Shown in pieces: positions 1 to 9,980 of a stretch of 64,000 nt of DNA. The position numbers and the translations under genes are program-made. Position 1 is the stretch's first letter. The number at the start of each line of letters is the position of its first letter. The notes under the pieces were generated by a model, which did no database searches, was not told the origin of the DNA, and saw nothing but the letters and a program-made list of their open reading frames with translations. Source of the DNA: Patiria pectinifera (lineage: Eukaryota > Echinodermata > Asteroidea > Valvatida > Asterinidae); NCBI GenBank assembly GCA_029964075.1, contig CM057148.1, positions 32,853,916 to 32,917,915 of the forward strand, in the 5' to 3' direction.

Positions 1-712
1 CACGCTTGCCTCAAGAGGAAAGAGTTGTTTAAGTCAGTGACATAACAATAGAAATTTCCATGCGCGTGCCATCGTTAACACATCCGCATCATGAAATAGT
101 GCTTAAGATTAGTGCAACTTTCTGCTACAGTAAGAACAACTTCTCCACTAATTGTTCAGCAGCGCCATGAAATTGGCCCAGACCATCTTTTTCCTGGATC
201 CGTGTTATATCAAGATCAAAGAGTTCCAGTTTCATTTTTTTATTATTTTGTTTGGGAAAAAAAGTGTACCAAGCATTGTTTTTGTTTTGTGTGGTGTAAG
301 ACAAAATAGGTACTAAAGGTAGGTTCACCATTGACTGTAACACCAACAACTTTCAAAATGTGATGTTTCAAAGTCTTAGGGGCCAGGTCGTGGGTCATAG
401 CCATAACCAGTGGCCATCACAGTATCATCTCCTCATTAATTGTACAGGTCAGACAAACATTTCTGCAGCATGCCCGTAGATGTTCACACAATTCTTTGAA
501 TGTTTGTGTCATGTAAGCTTGTCGGGTCTCGCTTAACGTAGTGTCTTGTGTTCCATGTAGGTAATGTACTTGTGTTTGGTAGTTTTGTGTTATTTTTGTA
601 TGTCTAGGGATAGTCTAGGGATAAGCTGAAAAACTTGTGCTTCATTGTTATCCCTACATGTTGGTAATTAGCCGATTAATTAAATACTTCTGTAAATAAT
701 TGTAATTTAATA
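1..712. other. no gene recognised
   Basis: Short open frames on both strands (112-309 plus, 125-349 minus) show no domain, start context or usable donor. This should be MADD intron upstream of the first exon. I see nothing else in it. Confidence 0.5.
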
Positions 713-1215
713 CATATACAACACCTGAATAAATCCCCGTCATCTGATTGGTGAATTGTAGATCACATGACATATTATTATTCGGTATAATGCACGGTGC
801 GACCATGCGTTATACCCATGCGTTATACTGTTTCACTTTGCGCTTGTTCCATGACGCGGTATTTGCGTGCAAAATGCATGCTGGTGTGCGCGTTCAGCGT
901 AGCGCGTATTGTTCCAAGGAGCCAGCGCTACAGCATTGGGTTCAAACATTTTCGTGAAGGGGTAGTTTAACATCTGTAAAATCAAAATAAATTGTAGTTT
1001 ATAATTTACCAATCAAATGACGAGAATTTATTCTGGTGTTGTATAAAACAAATAACGAATGTTTTACGTTCGTGCGATGGAAAGAATAATTTCATTCGGT
1101 GACAGATTGAATGTTCTATTCCACTCGGCTTCGCCTCGTGGAATAGAACATTCAATCTGTCACCTCATGAAATTATTCTTACCATCGCACTCACAAACAT
1201 TCGTTATTTGTATAC
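713..1215 (+). mobile_element. double-inverted-repeat element, copy 1
   Basis: Two inverted-repeat modules stand side by side. Module 1 (about 713-1047) has arms near 713-748 and 1008-1047 that pair over roughly 35-40 bp and enclose a core with GCTGGTGTGCGCGTTCAGCG. Module 2 (1041-1215) is one long hairpin. Its inner 27 bp pair perfectly (1098-1124 with 1138-1164) around the tip TCGGCTTCGCCTC, then AAGAATAATTTCAT (1082-1095) pairs with 1167-1180, and GTAT..ACAAATAACGAATG pairs at the base. The modules are joined by ATAAAACAAATA. No protein is encoded, so this is a non-autonomous element. A second copy at 55013 shares the core and tip but has different arms. Confidence 0.75.
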
Positions 1216-1360
1216 TATTATTAATATTATTATTTATTATTGTAAAGGCATAGGGCCTACCTTTTACCAACATGAAATCAATGTTGAAATGTCACGTGCA
1301 CATAATCCTTCATTTTCTACCTCTTGTAATTGCTTGTGGATTTGTTTTGTGCTAAAGCAG

Positions 1361-1521
1361 ATGATGAAGAGACCTCGGGCTCGAGGAGCCAGGTAGATGA
1401 AACCAGCATTTATCATCCTCCTGATACATTGCAAATTCCTGCTGACATGTCACAGAGTGACTCTGCTTACTCATTTCCAGAAACTGATTCATCTAGTAGT
1501 CAGGATACGACATCTCCTGAG
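1361..1521 (+). CDS. MADD: MADD exon, Ser/Asp-rich linker
   Basis: The exon starts after an acceptor ending in GCAG and stops before donor GTAAAT. The first two bases finish a split codon, so the exon enters with one base supplied from upstream and leaves on a codon boundary. It reads about 53 residues, beginning DDEETSGSRSQVDE and ending SSSSQDTTSPE, with a stretch MSQSDSAYSFPETD. The composition is low in hydrophobics and rich in Ser, Asp and Thr, as expected for the disordered linker after the DENN domains. It carries no motif that would name the family on its own. It is assigned because its exit phase joins the diagnostic exon at 4959. The preceding exon is outside the window. Confidence 0.7.
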
Positions 1522-2019
1522 GTAAATCATGTCATATGTTAGATATAATCCTTGTCAGTTTTGGCTGCATGCAGCTTTTGCTAAGTTAAAGCTTTTTTTC
1601 CAAGCTGGTCATATTTGAAATGATAAAACACACTTGATGAAAACACAACCTCAAAAACCCTAAACCTTTAAAAAAATTAACAGGTGTGGTTAGATATTTC
1701 TACTTTTAGTATACAACATGGTTGCTGAAATGGATCAATGAAATGCCGCGGTTGCCTGAGGTATAGTAAAAAGTATTAACAGCTAAAAAAATGTTTAAAA
1801 ATATCTCTCTTTCGTGCTCATTTTCACATTATTTCATTAAAAAAATTTGTCCGTTAAGACACCAGTATATTGGCACTTTTGAATTGTAAATGTGTTATTG
1901 TAGAGTATTAATACTGCTTATCTTAATATATCACACCCCTCAACACCTGATTCCCACCATGCCTTTCCCTATTTCCCATCATGCCCAACCTTGACAAATC
2001 CCATAATATCCTGCTGCAG

Positions 2020-2061
2020 TCATCAGATGGTGAAGAGCTTTGCATTGCATCAGGCTGGAGG
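2020..2061 (+). CDS. MADD: candidate 42-nt in-frame MADD microexon
   Basis: An acceptor (CTGCTGCAG) is followed by 42 bases reading SSDGEELCIASGWR and then by donor GTATGC. The neighbouring exons leave and enter on codon boundaries, and 42 is a multiple of three, so this piece can be included or skipped without changing frame. The acidic start resembles the flanking linker. The polypyrimidine tract is weak and I recall no vertebrate counterpart, so it could be a chance match. If real, it is a cassette exon. Confidence 0.42.
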
Positions 2062-3336
2062 GTATGCATGCTTTGTGTCTATTTATTACTATATTGAACT
2101 TTTCTTTTGTCTACTTTGTCAGATGCTTTTGTCCACATGTTTTAATATTTCAGATTTAAAAGAAAATGTAAGTTCTGTATCTGCATTCAGAAATGCTGAA
2201 GATGAACAAGATACTGCAATCCTGGATCATCAAATCATACTAATAAAGATTTTGCTCACATTTCAAACCTGTAAATAACAATGTTGGCGAGATGATGAAT
2301 GTCAGGTATCACATACTCCATAAATATAGCGAGCATTCAAAAGAAGGGACTCCTGAATATGGACAGGTTGGCAATGTTGAGTGCGTACATGAAACCTTGA
2401 ACTGTATAGATAGAGTGAGTAGGTTGGAGTAGCTTCATTTAGCTCATAGTTACTTGTGTCAGCCCATGGGAAAACAACTTTCAAATACACAACCTACATG
2501 TACACAATATTGCAACAGTTGATATGGATGAGGTGCACAACATTAAAGGAAATGAATTGTTTTACAAAATAAGTGAAATTTGTAGTAGAGGGAAACACAA
2601 ATGGAACAAGAGTTAGCGGTTATAACTACAGAACCACAAAACTTTGATTTTGTATAATTGGGATTAGAAGCACCTTTCAAATTTTTAAAAACCCTTTCAC
2701 AATTAATCGTGCAGAAAATTATCACCATGCCTTAAAGTTAATGTATAACATTAGCACATTTTTGAAAATGCAACTGCCAAATTATTTTTGAATAGCCTAC
2801 TTGATTATAAGTAAGTGGTTGCCCGGCCAAACGATTTTTGAAAAAAGACTTGTTTTCAAATGCTACATCCCATTACAGGCGCAAGCCAACTATTGACCTC
2901 ATGGTTAGGCTGGGTAATGAAGGTATGTGTACTGTACATGTATGTAACTTTTGTCCCAATGACACAGCCAGGGTAAAGGTTTGATGCAAAACATAGGCCT
3001 ATTCAGCAAGTGTTTTTTCTTGTTTTTCTGGCACAAGTAGGCCCAAAAGATTGAACAGGTCATTGGAATGATATTTGACATGAATTATTATATGTAGCCC
3101 CCAATTTCATAAAATTACGAAAGGCAAATGTTGTACATTAATTATGACTCAAAAACGTTGTTCCCAAAATATTCTTCTCGGGTTGGAAAAAATTGTGTCA
3201 ATTGAATTTTAGTTATTTAGTGTTTAATTAAAAATCCTTGAAATTTCAGGCCACTGCTTTATATGCATCCAGCAAAAATCATATGGTGATACTGGTATTC
3301 TTGTTCCATTTTTAGCCACAAGTAAGACTTGAAGCT

Positions 3337-3573
3337 TTACATTTTGAATGGAGTGTCTTGGTGTACTGTGTTGTGCATGTAAATCTTGATGGCCTCTTGG
3401 ATGTTGGTTGGTAACCAGTGCTCAATGCTTGTGATGAGTTTAGCTTGATGCCAGTTGCTATTGAGGTCTTCAGTGTGGGAATGCTTGACTATGGAAAACT
3501 TGTCTACCCATCTGCCATGGGCTTTGTGTTCATTTAGTCTGGTAGGGAGGTCCCTGAAGGTGTTTCTTGTCAC
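3337..3573 (-). pseudogene. Penelope-like GIY-YIG endonuclease fragment
   Basis: The minus strand has an open 78-codon stretch resembling the C-terminal half of the GIY-YIG endonuclease of Penelope-like retroelements. Visible landmarks in order are LPTRLNEHK (the Arg and Glu-His positions of the family), SIVKHSHTED, NWHQAKLI, and QEAIKIYMHN, whose Glu fits the catalytic acid position. The N-terminal GIY..YIG strand and the reverse transcriptase are not seen, so this is a short remnant. It lies in the MADD intron between 1521 and 4959, on the opposite strand. The family call rests on motif spacing; DIRS-like or other GIY-YIG proteins are less likely alternatives. Confidence 0.55.
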
Positions 3574-3579
3574 AGATGC

Positions 3580-4958
3580 ATTTTAAGCCCAGCCGACAAG
3601 GGCTGGACTTCATGATATCGTCTACCCTTTTCCCCAACCATTTTAAACCTTAATGACAGAAAACTCCAACTTCTTTACCAATTTTGCCAAGTCCTTATGG
3701 CAGGATAAAACCACGGATGACAAGTATGGACCCAATCATAGCGTTGTTTAAATATTGATAGAAAACCCATATATAAATTCTATTATGTATCAGGATTGGG
3801 AACTTACGTATGCAAAACTGCTGGTAATATAAAATGGAAATAGCCTTGGTTGGGTAGTAGGGTTAGTTACCCCCTCCCCCAGTGAGTTCTGTGCACAAGT
3901 ACCCCTTCAGCGGCCAGTATTGGGGGAGATCTAGAATCTATTTTGAATAATCCAAAGCTATTGGGGGCGGGGTTTAGTCTGGGAGACCATCGCAAGATAA
4001 ATTCAAATGCATTCGCGTGCCGACGACGCCTGACGCTCACGTGAAGACACTGTGGCTAATACACATTTAGGAAGTTGTGAGTACTTCGCGTGCGAGGTAG
4101 TACAATATGCAAACGCTGTTTCCCCCGTCCACGTTGCTCTCAAAAGTGTTAAAAAGGCGCCCTCTTCTGTTGGCGCACGGAGCCCATAGTGAAATGGAAT
4201 TGCTCTTTTGACATGGGATCAGGAACAGCTATCTGTTACAATATACATTCAACCGTTGGCTATGAGATATGTAGCCGAATTACAAGTACTGGTTCCTCTG
4301 TTTAAAATCTGCATCATTCTTATATGCTATTTTTTTTCTTCTTGTATGTTAATAGCTGCTAAATAGTGCTGCAATTACTGTATTTAGGATTTGATAAAAA
4401 AAATAACGAAAAAAATGTCGCAACCTGACACCACTTTTTTCTTCATATATCATCTCAATGAAGATCATTCATTGCAAAAATGATAAGACATGAATCTGGG
4501 ACTGAGAAACATTCCGATTTTGTTAGGAAATACTTAAAAAAATTTTTTTCACTCTCCATAGACTTTGTACGCAATCGTGGAAGTGGCGTCAGGTTTGCAA
4601 CAACATTTTTTTCCAAAATAACAAGTTATTTTTAACTCTTACACATTAACTACCAGATGTTAAAATTACTAAAATTATATTATGATTAATATTTGTGACA
4701 GTTCAGGAGTTGAGGCATTAGGGAGACATTTCTAATTCCCCCTCTCCCTGTCTCCAAAAGGTATAACTTCTGATGCTAAGGTGACTCCTAAATGATACTT
4801 GACGGTGGTAATAATAATAAAAATAACTATGGTTGTCATTTACATATAAATGGAGCACTCATCCATTCCTGCTCTATTTATAATTCTGATACCACTGTGA
4901 ATCAGATGCTAGTGTTACACTCATTGATACATGCATGTATTCATTTCCATTTGTACAG
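3580..4958. other. intron without recognised features
   Basis: MADD intron sequence, AT-rich, with a GC-richer patch near 3960-4200. The stretch 1522-3336 upstream is similar, apart from the candidate microexon at 2020. No repeat with defined ends and no coding signal were found. Confidence 0.5.
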
Positions 4959-5316
4959 AGTAAGACAGGGCAAGATATGGAAGCAGACAGTGATGCTGAT
5001 GCAGATAGTATTCAGTATGACTCGGACACATCTGCACAAGTGACTCGATTGAACCTCAAACACAAAGCAGCTGCAGCTGGTACAGTATCATCAAGCAATG
5101 CACCAGACAGTCCATCATTGGATGCTGATGTAAGAAGACGAGGAAGCGGCAAAGATGAGCGCTCATCACCCACATTCCTAGAGAAGGTCAATGCACTCTT
5201 TCGATCTGATTCATCAGATTCTTCCAACCCACCGACACCCACTAGGAAGAAGCCATCTTTGTTGAAGAATATCATGGATCTAGCTTTGGAAACGACCTCA
5301 AGCAAGGAACCAGTTG
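4959..5316 (+). CDS. MADD: MADD exon, conserved Ser-rich block
   Basis: This 358-nt exon follows TTTGTACAG and ends before donor GTAAGT. It enters on a codon boundary and leaves with one base of a split codon. It encodes 119 residues: an acidic start (DMEADSDADADSIQYDSD), then QVTRLNLKHKA, a Ser/Arg patch, SPTFLEKVNALFRSDSSD, the Pro-Thr stretch NPPTPTRKKPSLLKNIMDL and TSSKEPV. The LNLKHK and PSLLKNIMDLAL pieces are the recognisable parts of the MADD linker; the rest is probably disordered and phosphorylatable. Within the exon the reading frame is free of stops, and base composition is less AT-rich than the flanking intron. It has no catalytic residues. The alternative acceptor two bases downstream would break the frame. 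Confidence 0.88.
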
Positions 5317-5936
5317 GTAAGTCCCCTAATCAAATTAGTCCATTGAATAAATTAGTCCATTAATACTGAAATCGGAAGTTTATAATTTTGATGAATTTCA
5401 TTATAGTTGTGAATTATAAGTGGTGGGTAGCCGTGTTTAATTAGGTTCAATTACATGGAAAAGTAAAGCAGCACTTTCAATGATTACAAAAAATAAAAGT
5501 TTGCATAAGGTTTTATAGCAACAACTACTTCATGTGAGTATGCATTCATGTTGCCAATATGTTCATCAATTCATGTTGAACCCAGACAACAAAGCAATCG
5601 AGACCCATTTCGGCTTTTCCAAATAGAAGTAAAGAATTTAACCCAAAACAAGTATACATATATTGCACACTGTATTTTATCATTTTCATATTTCTGACAC
5701 AAAGTTTTAGCACAAACCTAATTGTGTTATAAATACTAAATTCACAATACATTTCTGTACTTGACATGTTATCCAATCTAAAGTTACACAGAGTCTGTTA
5801 GCGTTAAGGTCAGTTCAGATAAGCAGAGTCATTTGTCTGTCATGCAAATTTATTATTTCTTTTTTAGTAGTGTTGGCTGATGAAATCAACCTTTATTGAA
5901 TAACTAATATGAACTTTTTGAATTGCATGTATGTAG

Positions 5937-6089
5937 GGTCACCAACATCTATTGCAAGCACAGACGTACATGAATATAGTCCCAGTGTGCGATCAGATCC
6001 TGGGCCATATCGAGGTAGTAGTGCTGCTCATGCTAACACTATGGGCTTACCGCTTAGAAAGAAGAAACCAACATCACCGTTTCCTAGAG
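5937..6089 (+). CDS. MADD: MADD exon
   Basis: This 153-nt exon starts after ATGTAG and ends before donor GTAAAG. Its first two bases complete the Gly codon begun at 5316, and it ends with one base of the next codon. It reads GSPTSIASTDVHEYSPSVRS, then DPGPYRGSSAAHANTMGLPL and RKKKPTSPFPR. It is basic and Ser/Pro-rich and has the look of a continued flexible linker. Phase fits both neighbours (5316 and 6712), which is the main support. The intron before it is 620 nt, short compared with the later ones. Confidence 0.85.
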
Positions 6090-6124
6090 GTAAAGCTCTT
6101 CCGATAGACATATATGATGTATAT

Positions 6125-6463
6125 GCAGGGGTGAATCCAGAAATTTTGCAGGGGGGGTGGGGGTGTTTCATCATCCCCCCAAAAAATCTGAAATGTTTTC
6201 TCGGGAAGGGGGGGGGTACCATATTTTTAATGGGGGTGCTGTTCAAATCCGACGATTGTTAACACTATATCACAGAATAGTGTACATATACCCCCTAACC
6301 AAGCTGGCTCTGTCTGCATTTTGTCCAAAGGTGGACATTATTACAAGTAAACCATTTTTGGGTGTCAGAGTGGGGGAGGTTTCACATTTTTTTAACGAAT
6401 TTCTATGGAAAAAAAAATTGACAGCTGCGGGGTTTTTGAACCCCCCCCCGATCCACGCCCGAT
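6125..6463. repeat. G-rich ended inverted repeat (MITE-like)
   Basis: The intron between the MADD exons at 5937 and 6712 holds a stretch that begins CAGGGGTGAATCCAG followed by a G run, and ends with a C run and GATCCACGCCCGATATG. The two ends are roughly complementary and point inward, and both are bordered by ATAT-type sequence. A run of C near 6175 and a run of G near 6210 lie inside. No coding signal was found. It looks like a small non-autonomous transposon, but the target duplication cannot be fixed. Confidence 0.4.
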
Positions 6464-6711
6464 ATGTATTGCTTCACATGTTTCATGTGCCACAGCACTC
6501 CATTGGTAAACTTCCACAAAGATGAATTGATACAAAGGTACTCCTTTGCTTTTGTTCAGCCGAAGCTGTGTTGCAGTGATTGTATCAGGTGACAAATTAT
6601 GGAGCCCCTTTATCAAGAATACACAATGTTAGTCATTGGCGTCAACAGAAATCAATGAAATTAGATTCATTAAAGATCTAATTACACCATGCTCTTACAT
6701 TTTCCCCACAG

Positions 6712-6820
6712 ATACGCGTCGTTCATTAGTGGAACGCTCTTCATTAATCAAACACAGCTCTACCAAGAAACCAGACAAAGATCGGAAAAGATTGTCCATC
6801 TCAGAAGACAGACCTAACAG
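6712..6820 (+). CDS. MADD: MADD exon with RRSLVERSSLIKHSS
   Basis: The acceptor is TTTTCCCCACAG and the donor GTATGT. The exon is 109 nt long: two bases finish the Asp codon begun at 6089, and it ends with the first two bases (AG) of a Ser codon completed at 31277. It reads TRRSLVERSSLIKHSSTKK, then PDKDRKRLSISEDRPNR. The phrase RRSLVERSSLIKH followed by a Lys/Arg-rich tail and LSISED is characteristic of MADD. The basic SxE/RxxS arrangement would suit kinase sites, but that is only inference. The next certain exon is 24.5 kb away, because the intron has accumulated many transposable elements. Confidence 0.9.
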
Positions 6821-7268
6821 GTATGTTTAGGAGTAGTTGGCTTGATCAAGTAAGAGAATCTCCACCAAATTTCACATGGTTTGAAACTGTCTCAAAAGTC
6901 CATGTCATTCTTCACCACATTTAGTTTGTTTGTTTTTGTTTTAAACAAGCATGAACTTTATTTGCATGTCAATTTTTACTTGTGTCTTAAATAAAATTAT
7001 GTTCAAAAGTGTGTAGGGGACATTGTATAAAGCCTCTAAAGTTGTTTCTTAGTTTCCATTGGAATAATTTGGCTTTTGCAATGGATACTTTACTTAAAAA
7101 TTAAAACATATTCGTAAACTATTTCGCAGTGTGAATTACTTGTGATTGGAGTAATGAATAATTAGAATGAGGTAAAAAATGGGTACCTCCCCTTTTACAA
7201 AACACACAGAAGCTTGATTGACATAACATGAGAAAGCAGCCTGTTACAACTGATAGTGTATTACTATA

Positions 7269-7958
7269 CCTCATACATATTCATGATCGAGAGCCGAATT
7301 CTCACTTGTCCATTTACCATCATATGCCAGATGCTATTTTTGCTGTTTACCAATCGCGCGCGAGATTTACGCACAGAGTAAATTACACATGCATAGTAGA
7401 CGGGTTACTGTCGCACGGGTTACTTACAGTCTACTATGCATGCGCCTCATGAAGCAATCGTGGAACTGTCGCACAGGTGTAGTACGCACGCGTGAACATC
7501 ACCCTAGCTACACATGAAAAGATGGACGGTGTAGCATTACAGGTAAATGTTAATTAGCGTTATCCCAAACTGAAGAATATTGTGGACAGTAAAGATGTCT
7601 CCTCTACCAAAAAAGTTCTCCACAATACGGTATGAACTCTAAGGAGCTACGCAACTGTATTTGCAAATGAACTGAACTTTTCTGAGGTTGAACAATAATA
7701 TTCTTTTGGTGAGCTGGGAAGTTTCCATGAATATTTATGCCCAAGCAGTACATACTGCAACGGGACAATTTGGCAACTGAATATGTATGAGGGATAAAAA
7801 CAAATATAACATGGTTTGTTTCGGGTGGATAGTCGATAATAGATCCCCTCAGTATTGGAAGTTAACAAAGTAGTTCCCTTGGCTTAGCCTCGGGAACTAG
7901 TTTGTCAACTTCCAGTATTTTGGGGAGCAAATATCGACTGTCCACCCTCAAATCATGT
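7269..7958 (+). mobile_element. double-inverted-repeat element, copy 3 (divergent)
   Basis: The architecture matches the copies at 713 and 55013. Module 1 is bounded by CCTCATACATATTCA (7269-7283) and its exact reverse complement (7778-7792), with partial pairing continuing inward. A further 14-bp inverted pair lies inside (7388-7401 with 7429-7442), whose loop holds CGGGTTACT twice. The linker ATAAAAACAAATA follows. Module 2 (about 7809-7958) is a long hairpin with tip TTGGCTTAGCCTC, and its arms include GGTGGATAGTCGAT pairing with ATCGACTGTCCACC. The arm sequences differ from those of the other two copies. The core of module 1 does not match theirs, so membership of module 1 is less sure than that of module 2. 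Confidence 0.6.
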
Positions 7959-7964
7959 GGGTTT

Positions 7965-8110
7965 TTTTAAATAATAACCAACGGATAATGTATCGCCAAC
8001 TGATACTGTAACAACAATTGACCGATACTGTATCACTAACCCATAATGTAACAAAAACTTGACTGATAGTGTAGTTAATGTTACTACACGAGCTTGGCCA
8101 GAAATTAATG
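7965..8110 (-). repeat. fragment of the 40-bp GATAATGT/ACTGATA repeat
   Basis: Degenerate units such as CCAACGGATAATGTATCG, GACCGATACTGTATCAC and GACTGATAGTGTAG repeat here about every 40 bp. They are the reverse complement of the minisatellite at 25902-26380 and match the inverted block at 25645-25770. Only about three units are present and no gene is associated. Confidence 0.6.
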
Positions 8111-8836
8111 ATAGGGTTGTTGTAATGTTTATGACAAATTGTTTATATTTACACCTATATAATCCCAACCAAGATTATATGTTTGTTGTTTTCCCTGGCG
8201 GATTGGGAAAATAAGGATGTGTAGAACGGCCATCAATTTCAAATTTGTTATCTGGCATTTGTTATGTGGAATTAATGTGCCAAGGTACGAAGACCCTGAG
8301 GGAACATCGGGGAACATTGAAGAATTTTGTTTACTTAGTCTGGTTCCCAGACCAAAAGATTCTAACTATTTCTGATGAATCTCAGGTCAGGTAGCCGCCA
8401 TGGCACAGGACCAAAATGGGAGGAATGCCTCCAGTTTCTGAAAATGTCAGAAGTTTGCTGAATGCATTTCGTCGACACTCTTGGATAGCGCCTGGGTATT
8501 TTGGGGTATAAAATAGGGTTTAGTTACCTGCCATTCTCATTAGAAATTTTAAGAATGAGTTGATGATGAATATTCATTGCTTGTATTTAAAAAATTTGAA
8601 ATTCAGTTACAACTCTTTTGCGTTAAGTATGCACTCGGATCGTACAAGGGGCGAGCTTTGCTGTGTCAAGTACTATTTTGAATCCGACAACGGTTACATA
8701 GTGGTATTCCAAAAGTAGACTTTGTCTCCATTTCGGCTTTGCCTGCTGATTGGGTCCCTAACGTTGAAGTTTCAAGCAAAACATTAGTCCATGATTTCTT
8801 ACAGTTATTTCTGTAAGAAAACATTGACTAATTATT

Positions 8837-9970
8837 AGCTGTTCCCAATTTCAATTGGGAACAGCTATTGTTTTCGTTAAAGTTTTTTTTTTCTGTCCTT
8901 TTTTTTTCTTTTTCCACTTTTCCCATAGGTTTTGTACTTCTACAAGCCACTTTGGGAATTATTTTAAATCTGATCAACTTTAAACTATCCATAGTCATTA
9001 ACCATCATCTGAAGATGTATGCCGAAACTTTTCGTCATCGTGACATCAACAGGGGTCACGTGACATCGATTTGAATGTTCATATTCTACAGTCTTATTAT
9101 ACTATTGAACTATTGGATCGATTGGTCTCAAACTCAGTATGTATATAGTCAGGGAAGTGTTATAGATGAAAATTGATATGCCAAGGTCCCGGTGACCTTC
9201 ACTTCCGGTTTTACCAGAAGTGGTAGTTTTTGACCTTAATTATTACATCTCATGAATGATACATTTGATGGGATTGATACCGTATATTATAATGAAGCAA
9301 CATTTGAAGAAAAATATGTTCCATTTCTATTACCGTGCAGTTTTGTTTTCATTTTATGACCTCATGAATATTTAATGAGGCAATCTTTACAGTCTCATAA
9401 CTATAGAATTATTTGACCGATTGATCTCAAACCATGTACGTGTAGGTAGATCATAGACAGGGAAGTGTTATAGATGAAAATTGGTATGTCAAGTCATGTG
9501 ACCCCTTCTTCCGGTGTTACCGGAAGTGTTAATTTGAGACCCTTATTAGCATATCTCATGAATTATAAATCTGATCGGGTTGATAACTAATAATAGTAAG
9601 AACCAACATTCAAAGATTAATATATATTGCATTATTATTACTGTGCAGTTTATTATTCTCATGGTATGATGTCATGAATATTTAATGAGGCAATATTGTG
9701 ATCGCCATATCTCCACAATACAATAAGTTATGATTACAGTTCTTTGCACATTTACTCATATTGGACTGAAAATGCACCTCCTCGAATGTCAAGATCATGT
9801 GACCCTTACTTCCGCTTTTACCGGAAATGCAATTTTTTAAAGTAATAATTTCAATTTTATTAGTTTAATTTTTTTGTTGAAATCATTAGGCCTAAATCAT
9901 TTTGTTTACGGTCCAATAGGCAATCAAAACTGGGAACAGCTCTGTGGTTGTCCACAACCACAACCTCTAG
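8837..9970 (+). mobile_element. family A hairpin-ended element (Helentron-like), full copy
   Basis: The 5' end is a near-perfect palindrome (8837-8866): AGCTGTTCCCAATT, two loop bases, then its reverse complement. A T-rich tract follows. Near the 3' end TGGGAACAGCT (9931-9941) is an inverted copy of the 5' terminus, placed subterminally. It is followed by a hairpin TGTGGTTGT/ACAACCACA (9943-9962), then AACCT and a terminal CTAG. Asymmetric terminal inverted repeats, a 5' hairpin, a 3' stem-loop and a CT-purine end are the published hallmarks of Helentron/Helitron2-type rolling-circle elements. No Rep or helicase is encoded, so this would be a non-autonomous member. The interior holds motifs such as GAATATTTAATGAGGCAAT. 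Confidence 0.62.
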
Positions 9971-9980
9971 TTTTGGGGGG

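Noticed and set aside
112..309. Short plus-strand frame with VQQRHEIGPDHLFPGSVLYQ as an upstream exon
   Set aside because: There is no donor in frame and no motif I can assign, and the minus strand is equally open over the same span.
2879..2922. Possible MADD exon reading RKPTIDLMVRLGNE between CATTACAG and GTATGT
   Set aside because: Its entry phase (needs two bases before) and exit phase do not fit the exons at 1361, 2020 or 4959. The codon-boundary frame hits TGA. A partner at 3250-3321 fits it but then runs into a stop at 4959.
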